The notes under the pieces: model-generated
Told to the model about the DNA's origin: nothing
What the model saw: only the letters and a program-made list of their open reading frames with translations
Database searches by the model: none
Translations under genes and position numbers: made by a program
Shown: positions 37,221 through 45,959 of the stretch, piece by piece
Numbering within the stretch: the stretch's first letter is position 1
Layout of the letters: every line of letters begins with the position of its first letter
Assembly: GCA_947259725.1 (NCBI GenBank)
Contig: CAMYNM010000009.1
Coordinates: 132,781 to 196,780, forward strand
Length of the DNA stretch: 64,000 nt
Source: CALZIK01 sp945787635
Lineage (GTDB): Bacteria; Acidobacteriota; Thermoanaerobaculia; Multivoradales; JAHEKO01
Direction: 5' to 3'

Positions 37221-38908
37221 GGTAGGGGCCGAATCTCTCGACCGTCGCTCCAGACAGCCGTCATTCGAGCGGAGTCGAGGTCGATCCGTCCTTCGACGGC
37301 GGGGGAGAGCAAGAGAAACGAGGCCGCCCGTCCCCTGCTGACCGCCAACTCGCCGGGCGCGCCCTGCGCCGCGGAGGGCCACAGCTTCTGCAGCACGTTT
37401 TCCAAGGGCTCACGCTCGAGAGCGCGGGCCATCCCGTCTCCCGCTAGCGCGAGCAGCACGTCTCGCAGCGAGTCGGACGCCGGCTGAGACGGGGGGCCGT
37501 CGAGGGTCAGCCACGGCCGCCGCGACCCCACTGCGGTCGCTTCGAGCCGTGCTCCGTCGCGGGAGGCGAGCTTCTTCGCGTGGGCGCGAGCCGCCTCGAG
37601 ATGGCGCTTCTTGACCTGCCAGTGCAGGCTTCCGACGCCCGACCGAGCCAGCCTGGAGAGGGCCTCGGCGTCGATCCACTTGCGAGCCGACCATCCGGCG
37701 ACGCCGGCCTCGAACGGCGCGACGATCAAGTGATTCCGGGCATCCACGGCCCGGCCGGCGGCGATGAAGCGGCTGTCGCCAAGCTCGACGATTCGCGAGA
37801 GCTGGGGCTCGCCGTCCGCGCAGCCAGCGAGCAGACGGTCGTCGCGGATCAGATTGATCGAGAGGTCCGCCCGGTAGGGAGTCGTCGTGCCGGGCTGTTG
37901 CAGAAAGCCGCCGCGCACGGCGAGATCGGACCAGGCGTCCGACTCGTTGCGCGGTAGGGCCTCGTAGACCTCGGAGTCGTAGTCCGCGAGATCGTTGCGC
38001 GCGAGCTCGCGCAGCACCGTGAGAATGGCGACGAAGTTGAGCCGAGTCAACTCGGACAAGTCCCTGCCGGGCGGCAGGCCGCCGCTTTCGATGAGCACCA
38101 CGGCGGTGCCCCATGCGGTGAGGTTGTCGCCGAAGGCCCGCGGGCTCCAGTCTTCGTCGTAGCGAGCCATGCCGCCGGGCGCAAAAGGTGCCAGGGTCTC
38201 GATGATCGCGGCGCAGGCGCGCTTGGCCCGCATGCGTTGGGGAGTCATCGTGCTCTCTTGATCTCCAGACACCGCGAGCACGGCGTTGGTGGCGAGGCGC
38301 CCGGTGTCGCCGACCGCCGTCCGGCGGTTCTGATCGTGTAAATTGAAGCCCAGGAGCGGTTGGTGCTGGTCTCGCACCCGCTTGAGCAGTCGGCCCTCGG
38401 GGGTGGCCAGATTGAGAGCGTCGCGATTGATGTCGATACCCTGGGCGTTGCGCCGCTCGTAAATCTCGGCGCCGTCGGGGTTGAGCATCGGAATCACGAG
38501 CAGGGTCACGGCATCGAGGATGCTTCGGACTTCTGGCGCTTCGCTTCGAGTCAGAAGGTACTCGACGAGGTCGAGCAGCGCCGGAGTCGCTGAAGGCTCG
38601 TCGCCATGCATCTGCGACCACAGCAGGATCTTCTCCGGACCTCGGCCGAGGGTGAGAAGGAAGATGGGCCGGTTGCGGAACGAGTGCCCGAGCTCCGCCA
38701 GCTGCAAGGTGTCGGGGTGGCGCGCGGCGAGGTCGGCGAGGGCGCTCTCGAGCTCGGCCGGGCGCAGACACGGCGCGGGGGTCCGAACGACGCGGGTCTC
38801 GGGCCAGACGCGCCAGAGCTCTTCGGGCGTAAACGCGAAGGTGGGGCAGTGGCACAGGACCGCAAGAGCGGAGGCAAGCAGTGCGATGCGGGCTGCGGTC
38901 GACGTCAT
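37217..38908 (-). CDS. M14-family zinc carboxypeptidase, secreted
   Basis: 563 residues with a signal peptide. Zinc ligands and catalytic residues of M14 are visible: His101 and Glu104 in QMHGDEP, Arg162 in INRD, His191 in FNLHDQN, and Glu274 in VLIESGG. The C-terminal ~280 residues beyond the catalytic domain are of unknown fold. M14 members of bacterial envelopes often cleave the gamma-D-Glu-DAP bond of muropeptides; that role is inferred from the neighbours. ATG 38908 has AAGGA seven bases upstream. It is the first gene of a tight three-gene operon and is divergent, 84 bases apart, from the D-aminoacylase gene. Confidence 0.88.
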   Translation of the reverse strand: MTSTAARIALLASALAVLCHCPTFAFTPEELWRVWPETRVVRTPAPCLRPAELESALADLAARHPDTLQLAELGHSFRNRPIFLLTLGRGPEKILLWSQMHGDEPSATPALLDLVEYLLTRSEAPEVRSILDAVTLLVIPMLNPDGAEIYERRNAQGIDINRDALNLATPEGRLLKRVRDQHQPLLGFNLHDQNRRTAVGDTGRLATNAVLAVSGDQESTMTPQRMRAKRACAAIIETLAPFAPGGMARYDEDWSPRAFGDNLTAWGTAVVLIESGGLPPGRDLSELTRLNFVAILTVLRELARNDLADYDSEVYEALPRNESDAWSDLAVRGGFLQQPGTTTPYRADLSINLIRDDRLLAGCADGEPQLSRIVELGDSRFIAAGRAVDARNHLIVAPFEAGVAGWSARKWIDAEALSRLARSGVGSLHWQVKKRHLEAARAHAKKLASRDGARLEATAVGSRRPWLTLDGPPSQPASDSLRDVLLALAGDGMARALEREPLENVLQKLWPSAAQGAPGELAVSRGRAASFLLLSPAVEGRIDLDSARMTAVWSDGREIRPLP

Positions 38909-38992
38909 CGTGAGTTCCTTCGATCGGCGAAGCGGTCCGGTGATTCTACGGGAGACCGGGGGCTCCGGCGTTGATAGTCTCCGTCGCAGATC

Positions 38993-40560
38993 ATGAGAGG
39001 ACTGGTACCCGCCATGTTGCTGCTGCCCGCCGTTCTGCTTGCCGAAGGCTGCCGCACGGCCGACCATGACGTCATCCTTCGGGGAGGCACGGTCTACGAC
39101 GGCACCGGCGGCGCGCCGGTTTCGGTGGACGTCGCGATCCGCGGCGATCGCATCGCAGAGATCGGGGACCTGACCGGCAAGACCGCGCGCCTTGAGATAG
39201 ACGCCCGCGGTCTTGCAGTCGCCCCCGGATTCATCAACATGCTGAGCTGGGCGACCGAGTCCCTGCTCGAGGACGGTCGCTCGCTGAGCGACATCCGGCA
39301 AGGGGTGACCCTCGAGGTGATGGGTGAGGGCAGTTCGATGGGGCCGCTCAACGAGGCCATGCGTGAGAAGATGATCGAGCGGCAGAGCGACATCATCTAC
39401 GACGTCGCGTGGACGACGCTCGGCGAGTATCTCGAGCATCTCGAGAGGAGCGGCATCGCGACCAACGTCGCGTCGTTCGTCGGCGCGACGTCGGTGCGCG
39501 AGCACGAGATCGGCTACGAGGATCGTCCGGCGACGCCCGAGGAGCTCGACCGTATGCGGCAGCTCGTCCGCCAGGCGATGGAGGAGGGTGCGGTCGGGCT
39601 CGGGTCGTCCCTTCCGTATGTTCCCGCCGCCTTCGCGCCCACCGAGGAGTTGATCGAACTCGCCCGCACCGTGGCCGAGTACGACGGCATGTACATCTCG
39701 CACATACGCAACGAGGGCGACGAGATCTTTACCGCTCTCGACGAATTCCTGACGATCGTCAGCGAAGCCGGGGTGCGGGGCGAGATCTACCACCTCAAGG
39801 CCTCGCACAAGCGCAACTGGGACAAGCTCGAGGAGGTCGTCGCTCGCGTCGAGGCGGCGCGAGCGGCAGGCCTGCCGGTGAGGCGTTCGTCGCGCGGCTC
39901 TCCGACCCGGCGACCCGCGAGCGAATCATCGCCGACACCGACATGATTCCGCCCGAGGACATTCTGCTGGTGAGCTTTCGCAACCCGAGCCTGCGCCATC
40001 TGACCGGCAAGAGCCTCGCCGAGATCGCTGCCGAGCGCGGGACGGCCCCCGAGGTGACGGCGATGGATCTGATCGTCGAAGACGACAGCCGGATCGGCAC
40101 CGTGCGGTTCACCATGAGCGAGGACAATGTTCGGCGCAAGGTCGCTCTGCCGTGGGTCGCCTTCTGCTCGGATTCGGGCTCGATTGCTCCGGTGCCTCCG
40201 TTCACGAACTCGCAGCCCCACCCGCGCGCCTACGGCTCGTTCGCGCGCCTGCTCGGCAAGTATGTCCGCGAAGAGAAGATCATCTCGCTCGAAGAGGCCG
40301 TCCGGCGGCTGACCGGTTTTCCGGCCGCGAACCTCAAACTGACTGGCCGAGGGCTCCTGGCGCCCGACTACTTCGCCGACGTGGTGCTCTTCGATCCGGA
40401 GACGGTCATCGATCGGGCCACGTTCGAGAATCCTCATCAACTCGCAACCGGCGTCGTGCACGTCTTCGTCAACGGCAAGCGGGTGCTCGCCGATGGCGAG
40501 CCCACCGGAGCGTTGCCCGGCCGCTTCGTCCGGGGGCCGGGATGGAAGGGGAAACCATGA
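38993..40560 (+). pseudogene. D-aminoacylase-like amidohydrolase, disrupted by an internal deletion and frameshift
   Basis: The first frame runs from ATG 38993 through DVILRGGTVYDGTGG, YISHIRNEGDEIF and YHLKASHKRNWDK to AARAAGLPV, then loses homology near 39886. The second frame picks up at EAFVARLSDPATRERI and continues to the natural C-terminus at 40560. The expected stretch between them (a TADxYPYTAG-type strand and PPW loop, about 25-28 residues) is missing. Function, if intact, would be hydrolysis of N-acyl-D-amino acids or D-containing peptides. The N-terminus looks like a lipoprotein signal. The DxHxH metal motif normally after GFID is replaced by GFINMLSW. Its stop overlaps the next gene's ATG (ATGA). 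Confidence 0.8.
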
Positions 40561-42029
40561 TTCAAAGGATTCGCGCGCTATCGGCGATGACGATGGCGCT
40601 CGCGCTCTCGATCCCCCAAGGCGCACCGCCGGCTGCCGCAGCAGCCGCCGAAACCGCCGAGGTTCCGGACCGTACGGTTGCGGACGCGATCGGCCTGCTC
40701 GAGGTCTGGATCGGGGAGCAGCTGTCGTACCACGGCGTGCCGGGCCTCTCGATAGCGGTCGTCCACGATCAAGAGCTGGTCTGGTCCGAGGGCTACGGCT
40801 TCTGCGATCTCGAGACCAAAGCCCCCGCGGCACGGGAAACTCCGTACCGGATCGGATCAATCTCGAAGGTCTTCACCTCCACCGCGATACTGCAACTACG
40901 TGACCGGGGCAAGCTGCGCCTGGACGACCCGGTTGCCGACTATCTGCCCTGGTTCGGGCTCGAAAGCGACTTTCCGGGGGCGCCGGAAATCACCATCCGC
41001 CATCTCCTGACCCACACGGCGGGCCTGCCGCGCGAAGGGGCGTTTCCGTATTGGACTACGCACGACTTTCCGACCCGCGACGAGCTGAAAGCCGCGGTGA
41101 CCGGGCAGGCGGCGGTCTTCGCTCCGGAGGTCACTTACAAGTACTCGAATCTCGGGATGGCTATGCTCGGCGAGGTCGTTGCCGCGGCGTCCGAAATGGA
41201 CTACGCCGACTACGTCGAGAAACATCTCTTCGGTCCGCTAGGGATGAGTGCGAGCGCGGTGTTCCCGAACGGCGAGCTGCTGGCGAAGCTCGCGACGCCG
41301 TACATGATCAGGCTGCCGGACGGTAGCCGCAACGTGCACAACTACTACAGCACCCGGGCGCTGGCGCCGGCGGCCGAAATCGTCTCGACCGTGGTCGATC
41401 TCGCCAAGTTCGCCGCACTGCATCTGCATGACGGCTCCTCGGCAGCGGCCGAGGCGATCCTCAAAGCCGCCACCGCGCGCGAGATGCAGCGGCCGCACTG
41501 GGTCTATCCCGGCTGGAACGGCGGGCGTGGCCTGGGGTTCGGGATCTCCCGGCGCAGCGATAAGACGGTGGTGTCGCATGGCGGATGGATCGGCGGCAAT
41601 CGCGCGCATCTGCTTCTGGTGCCGAGCGAGAAGATCGCGGTCGTCGCGATGACCAACGCCGACGATGCCGCTCCACACACCTTCAGTTTCGAGGCCTACG
41701 ACGTGCTGGGACCGGCGATCGCGAAGGCCGTCGGCTCGAAGCCGGCCGCAGAGACCTTCGACCCGTCCTGGGAGCGCTTTGTCGGTGTCTACACCGATCC
41801 CTGGGGCTGGAAGGAGGAGGTCAGGGTACTCGACGGCAAGCTCATCATGTACTCCTACTCCTATCCGCCGGACGAGGATGCCGACGGCGGCGTGACGCCG
41901 CTGACTCATGTCGAGGGCAACGCTTTCAAGCGGCCGGGAGGGGAGCTGGTGGTCTTCGAGCTTGCCGAGGACGGCACGGTCGCGCGTCTCAAAAAACGAT
42001 ACGAATACCTCCAACCGGTGGATCGCTGA
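40557..42029 (+). CDS. class C beta-lactamase-like serine hydrolase
   Basis: 490 residues with a signal peptide (cleavage within the Ala-rich stretch near residue 30). Class C motifs are complete: SISK (Ser101-Lys104), YSN in YKYSNLG, and HGG in VSHGGWIGG. A ~110-residue C-terminal beta domain follows the catalytic part, as in many AmpH- or esterase-type members. Together with the fusion protein's middle domain and the class A-like lipoprotein it is the third SxxK hydrolase of this locus, suggesting D-amino-acid peptide cleavage. ATG 40557 overlaps the preceding stop; GGAAGGGG lies upstream. Confidence 0.87.
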   Translation: MIQRIRALSAMTMALALSIPQGAPPAAAAAAETAEVPDRTVADAIGLLEVWIGEQLSYHGVPGLSIAVVHDQELVWSEGYGFCDLETKAPAARETPYRIGSISKVFTSTAILQLRDRGKLRLDDPVADYLPWFGLESDFPGAPEITIRHLLTHTAGLPREGAFPYWTTHDFPTRDELKAAVTGQAAVFAPEVTYKYSNLGMAMLGEVVAAASEMDYADYVEKHLFGPLGMSASAVFPNGELLAKLATPYMIRLPDGSRNVHNYYSTRALAPAAEIVSTVVDLAKFAALHLHDGSSAAAEAILKAATAREMQRPHWVYPGWNGGRGLGFGISRRSDKTVVSHGGWIGGNRAHLLLVPSEKIAVVAMTNADDAAPHTFSFEAYDVLGPAIAKAVGSKPAAETFDPSWERFVGVYTDPWGWKEEVRVLDGKLIMYSYSYPPDEDADGGVTPLTHVEGNAFKRPGGELVVFELAEDGTVARLKKRYEYLQPVDR

Positions 42030-42070
42030 ATCCGATCCGGATCGAAAGCCAGCAGCACGAGAGGGCAGCG

Positions 42071-43462
42071 GTGAACAACGGGATTCAGGGATTCGAGTAC
42101 CAAGAGGGCGTTCTGCACGCCGGGCCGATTCCGGTCTCGGCCATCGCCGAAGCGATCGGGACGCCGACGTACATCTACTCGGCCGACGGCATCCGCTCGT
42201 CGTACAGGCGGTTGGAGCGGGCCTTCAGCCCGCTGGGTGCGCATCCTCACTACGCGGTCAAGGCCACTTCCAACCTGCACATCTGCCGGCTGCTGCGCGA
42301 GCTCGGGGCGAGCATGGACGTCGTCTCCGGCGGCGAGATGGAGCGGGCCTGGCTCGCAGGGACGCCCATGGAGGACATCGCGTTCGCCGGGGTCGGCAAG
42401 ACCGTGGACGAGGTGCGCGCGGCCCTCGACGGCCGGTTCAGCCCGTTGGTCGGCCACGCGGAGCGTTTCGGCAGGATCGAGATCGAGAGTCGCGGACCGG
42501 TCGGAATGTTCAACGTCGAGTCGGTGAGCGAGCTGGTCAGGCTTCAGGAGATCGCCGAGGACCTGGGCGTCGCGGCCAAGGCCTGTATCCGGGTGAACCC
42601 CAACGTCGATCCCCATACTCACGAGTACACGACGACGGGCAAAGACAAAAACAAGTTCGGGATCGACGCCGATCTCGTTCCCGGGGTGTTCGAGGACTTC
42701 GCCGGCCACCCGATGGTCGATCTCATCGGTCTCCACGTGCACATCGGCTCGCCGGTGCGGCGAGTCACGCCCTTCGTCGAGGCCGTTCAGGTGTTGCTGG
42801 AGCTGATCGAGATGCTCGATCAGGCCGGCCACTCGATCTCGTTGCTCGATCTCGGCGGCGGATGGGCGGTCGACTACGTCGCCGGCGAATCGCCGGGGAT
42901 CGAAGCCTATGCCGAGGCGCTAGTTCCGCTGCTGGAAGAGCCGGTGCGCCGCGGCCTGAAGGTGATTCTCGAGCCGGGTCGATCGATCACCGCCAACGCC
43001 GGGATCCTGCTCACCCGGGTGCAGCACGTCAAGCAGGGCCGCACCCGGCGCTTCGTGATCTGTGACGCCGGCATGCACACGATGATCCGGCCGGCTCTGT
43101 ACCAGGCTTTCCATTTCATCTGGCCGACCGTGGTTCCCGTCGAGATGGTGCCGCGAGAGTTTTCGGAGCGCCCCGAGCTGCCGGGCCTGCACGAGTGCGA
43201 GATCGTGGGTCCGATCTGTGAGACCGCGGACTTTCTAGCCCGCAACCGGCCGCTCCCGGACGTCTCGCAGGAGGATCTGCTGGCGGTTTTTTCCGCTGGC
43301 TCCTACGGCATGTCGATGGCCTCGAACTACAACGATCACGGGCGTCCGGCCGAGGTGCTGGTGGACGGCGACCGGGCGATCGTGATCAATGAGCGCCAGC
43401 CTCTAGCCGCCCTGTTTGAAACCGAGCGCGTGACGCGGGAGCTCGAGCTGGGCGTCGGCTAG
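42071..43462 (+). CDS. lysA: diaminopimelate decarboxylase
   Basis: 463 residues of the fold III PLP decarboxylases. The Schiff-base lysine is Lys64 in YAVKATSN; further motifs are DVVSGGE, HVHIGS, LDLGGGW, EPGRSITANAG and GPICETAD, the last with the Cys of the second active-site half. It converts meso-diaminopimelate to L-lysine. GTG 42071 with AGGG upstream is the plausible start. Compared with usual LysA there is an insertion of about 18 residues before FNVES. In this locus it could divert DAP released from muropeptides into lysine, as well as serve biosynthesis. Confidence 0.92.
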   Translation: MNNGIQGFEYQEGVLHAGPIPVSAIAEAIGTPTYIYSADGIRSSYRRLERAFSPLGAHPHYAVKATSNLHICRLLRELGASMDVVSGGEMERAWLAGTPMEDIAFAGVGKTVDEVRAALDGRFSPLVGHAERFGRIEIESRGPVGMFNVESVSELVRLQEIAEDLGVAAKACIRVNPNVDPHTHEYTTTGKDKNKFGIDADLVPGVFEDFAGHPMVDLIGLHVHIGSPVRRVTPFVEAVQVLLELIEMLDQAGHSISLLDLGGGWAVDYVAGESPGIEAYAEALVPLLEEPVRRGLKVILEPGRSITANAGILLTRVQHVKQGRTRRFVICDAGMHTMIRPALYQAFHFIWPTVVPVEMVPREFSERPELPGLHECEIVGPICETADFLARNRPLPDVSQEDLLAVFSAGSYGMSMASNYNDHGRPAEVLVDGDRAIVINERQPLAALFETERVTRELELGVG

Positions 43463-43480
43463 GGTGGTACTGTCGCGCTC

Positions 43481-44704
43481 ATGTCTCAGCCCGTGAGCGG
43501 AGCGACAGAAGCGGCGCGAGCTTCCGATTTTCTGGCTGCGGCGCGCGACATCCTTCCGTGGATGATCGAGATCCGACGTGACCTTCATCAGCATCCAGAG
43601 CTGGGACTCGAAGAGTTCCGCACCGCGTCCCGGATCCAGGGACTGCTCGACGAGATCGGTATCGTGCATGTCGACGGTCTGGCCGGCACAGGCGTTCTGG
43701 GTCTGCTTCGCGGAACCGCCGAGGGGCGGACCGTAGCTCTTCGAGCCGACATCGACGCCCTGCCGCTCGAGGACGCCAAGGAGACCTCTTACCGTTCTCA
43801 GGTGCCGGGCAAGATGCACGCCTGCGGTCACGATGTGCACACCGCCGTCCTTCTCGGCGCGGCGCGCATCCTCGCCGGCATGACGGAGCGTTTTCGCGGC
43901 ACCGTCAAGCTCATCTTTCAGCCGGCCGAGGAGACCGTGGGCGGCGCGAAGATGCTCATCGAGGAGGGGGTTCTGGAGAACCCGGCAGTCGAGGCGATCT
44001 TCGGTCTCCACGTCGATCCGGGACTGGACGTGGGCCGGTTCGGGATTCGCTACGGGCAGCGTAACGCCTCGTCGGACAACGTGCATCTGACCATCCACGG
44101 GCGCTCCGGCCACGGCGCGTATCCGACCAGCGGCGTGGACGCGATTGTGATCGCCGCCCAGGTGGTGACCGCCTTGCAGTCGGTGGTCAGCCGCAACGTC
44201 GATGCACGGCAGAGCGCGGTGGTGAGCTTCGGGACGATCCAGGGCGGAACCCAGAGGAACATCCTGGCCGAGCGCGTCGAGCTCGTGGGCACGGTCCGCA
44301 GCCTGGATCAGACGACCCGCGAGCTGGTCCTCAACCGCGTCCGCGAGTGCGCGGAGGGCATCGCCGCCGGCATGGGCGGCCACGCGGAGGTCGAGATCGA
44401 TCCCAGCTACGATCCGCTGGTCAACAACGACGCGATGGTCGAAGTCGTGCGCGAGAGCGCCCGGGCCCTGGCCGGGGACGAGAACATCTTCGTGATTCCT
44501 CGAGCCAACATGGGAGTCGAGGACTTCGCCTACTACGTCAGCAAGGTGCCGGGAGCGTTCTTTTCACTCGGAGTGCGCAACGAAGCCGAAGGCGTCGTTC
44601 ATCCGGTGCACAACAATCGTTTCGACATCGACGAGCGGAGCATGGCGTTCGGCGCCGCGATTCAGGTGCTCAACGCGCTCTCGGTTCTCGACAGCCCGAG
44701 GTGA
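43481..44704 (+). CDS. M20-family amidohydrolase (N-acyl amino acid deacylase type)
   Basis: 407 residues of the M20D group. The dimetal motifs are present: MHACGHDVHTA, FQPAEETVGGA with the catalytic Glu pair, and FGLHVDP; the lid domain starts near residue 185. Members deacylate N-acetyl-, hippuryl- or indole-acetyl amino acids and N-acetyl-DAP. It follows lysA by 18 bases in the same operon, so an N-acyl-DAP or acyl-amino-acid substrate is possible. No signal peptide, so cytoplasmic. Confidence 0.92.
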   Translation: MSQPVSGATEAARASDFLAAARDILPWMIEIRRDLHQHPELGLEEFRTASRIQGLLDEIGIVHVDGLAGTGVLGLLRGTAEGRTVALRADIDALPLEDAKETSYRSQVPGKMHACGHDVHTAVLLGAARILAGMTERFRGTVKLIFQPAEETVGGAKMLIEEGVLENPAVEAIFGLHVDPGLDVGRFGIRYGQRNASSDNVHLTIHGRSGHGAYPTSGVDAIVIAAQVVTALQSVVSRNVDARQSAVVSFGTIQGGTQRNILAERVELVGTVRSLDQTTRELVLNRVRECAEGIAAGMGGHAEVEIDPSYDPLVNNDAMVEVVRESARALAGDENIFVIPRANMGVEDFAYYVSKVPGAFFSLGVRNEAEGVVHPVHNNRFDIDERSMAFGAAIQVLNALSVLDSPR

Positions 44705-44728
44705 ACGGGTACCGCCCGTCGAAGACAC

Positions 44729-45958
44729 TTGCTCAACAAGATCTGGGGTGGCTTCTTCTTCGTGGCGTTCGCCGTGGCGCTCTGGCGCTGGGCGATCCTG
44801 GGCGACGCCGCGGTCTGGGCCGCCATGGTCAGCGCGACCTTCGACATGGCGAAGGTCGGCTTCGAGATCGCCCTCGGCCTGACCGGGGTGATGTGCCTCT
44901 GGCTGGGGATCATGGAGCTCGGCGAGAAAGGCGGCGCGGTGGACTTTCTCGCCTGGGCGTTCGGACCGCTCATGGTGAGGCTCTTTCCCGGCGTTCCCGC
45001 CGGGCACCCGGCGATGGGCTCGATCGTGATGAACATGGCCGCCAACATGCTGGGCCTCGACAATGCCGCGACGCCGTTGGGTCTCAAGGCGATGAAGGAG
45101 CTCCAGGAGCTCAATCCGGAGCCCGAGACGGCCTCGAACGATCAGATTCTCTTTCTGGTCATCAACACGTCGGCGGTCACTCTCATCCCGATCACGATCT
45201 TCGTCTACCGGGCGCAAATGGGGGCGGCGGACCCGACCGACGTCTTCATTCCGCTGCTCATCACGACCTTCTGCTCGACCATGGCCGGGCTCCTGGTCAC
45301 CGCGGCGGTGCAGAAGCTCCGGCTCTGGGATCCGGTCGTGCTCGCTTATCTGGGAGGCATGAGCGCCGTGATCGGCGCCCTGGTGCTGCATTTCGCGCGG
45401 CTCGATCGCGCTGCGATGGAACAACAGTCCTCGGTGTTGTCGAACATCGCGATCTTCTCGGTCATCATCGTCTTTCTGGCGCTCGCCGCTCGTCGCGGCG
45501 TGCCGCTCTACGAGACCTTCGTCGACGGAGCCAAAGGCGGCTTCAAGGTGGCGATCGGGATCATTCCGTATCTGGTGGCCATGCTGGTCGCGATCGGCGT
45601 GTTGCGCGCGAGCGGGGCGCTCGACGTTCTGCTCGACGGCGCCCGCTGGGCGGTGCAAGGGCTCGGTTTGGACTCCCGCTGGGTGGACGGCGTGCCCACG
45701 GCGCTCATGCGGCCGCTCTCCGGAAGCGGGGCCCGCGGCATGATGCTCGAAACGATGGAGACTATGGGTGCGGATTCGTTCGCCGGCCGCCTGGTGAGCA
45801 CGGTTCAGGGCGGCACCGAGACGACCTTCTACGTTCTAGCCGTTTACTTCGGCTCGGTGGGCATCCGGCGTACGCGCCATGCGGTCGGCTGTGGGCTGAC
45901 GGCGGACGTCGCCGGCGCGATCGCCGCCGTCCTGGTCACCTACCTTTTCTTTGGCTGA
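44729..45958 (+). CDS. fused SpmA-SpmB (nucleoside-recognition/Gate domain) membrane protein
   Basis: 409 residues. The N-terminal half matches SpmA (WLGIMELGEKGG, NMAANMLGLDNAATPLGLKAM) and the C-terminal half SpmB (GAKGGFKVAIGIIPYLVAML, RPLSGSGARGMM, STVQGGTETTFYVLAVYFG). In Bacillus these are two spore-maturation genes; here one protein carries both. About ten hydrophobic helices. Gate-domain proteins are thought to act as transporters, but the substrate is unknown. TTG 44729 gives the right N-terminus although its ribosome site is weak. Position at the end of a cell-wall-degradation operon hints at transport of a murein-derived compound. Confidence 0.85.
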   Translation: MLNKIWGGFFFVAFAVALWRWAILGDAAVWAAMVSATFDMAKVGFEIALGLTGVMCLWLGIMELGEKGGAVDFLAWAFGPLMVRLFPGVPAGHPAMGSIVMNMAANMLGLDNAATPLGLKAMKELQELNPEPETASNDQILFLVINTSAVTLIPITIFVYRAQMGAADPTDVFIPLLITTFCSTMAGLLVTAAVQKLRLWDPVVLAYLGGMSAVIGALVLHFARLDRAAMEQQSSVLSNIAIFSVIIVFLALAARRGVPLYETFVDGAKGGFKVAIGIIPYLVAMLVAIGVLRASGALDVLLDGARWAVQGLGLDSRWVDGVPTALMRPLSGSGARGMMLETMETMGADSFAGRLVSTVQGGTETTFYVLAVYFGSVGIRRTRHAVGCGLTADVAGAIAAVLVTYLFFG

Positions 45959-45959
45959 T

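Noticed and set aside
42071..43462. Arginine or carboxynorspermidine decarboxylase instead of LysA
   Set aside because: Length, HVHIGS, EPGRS and GPICETAD blocks match DAP decarboxylase better than the other fold III groups.
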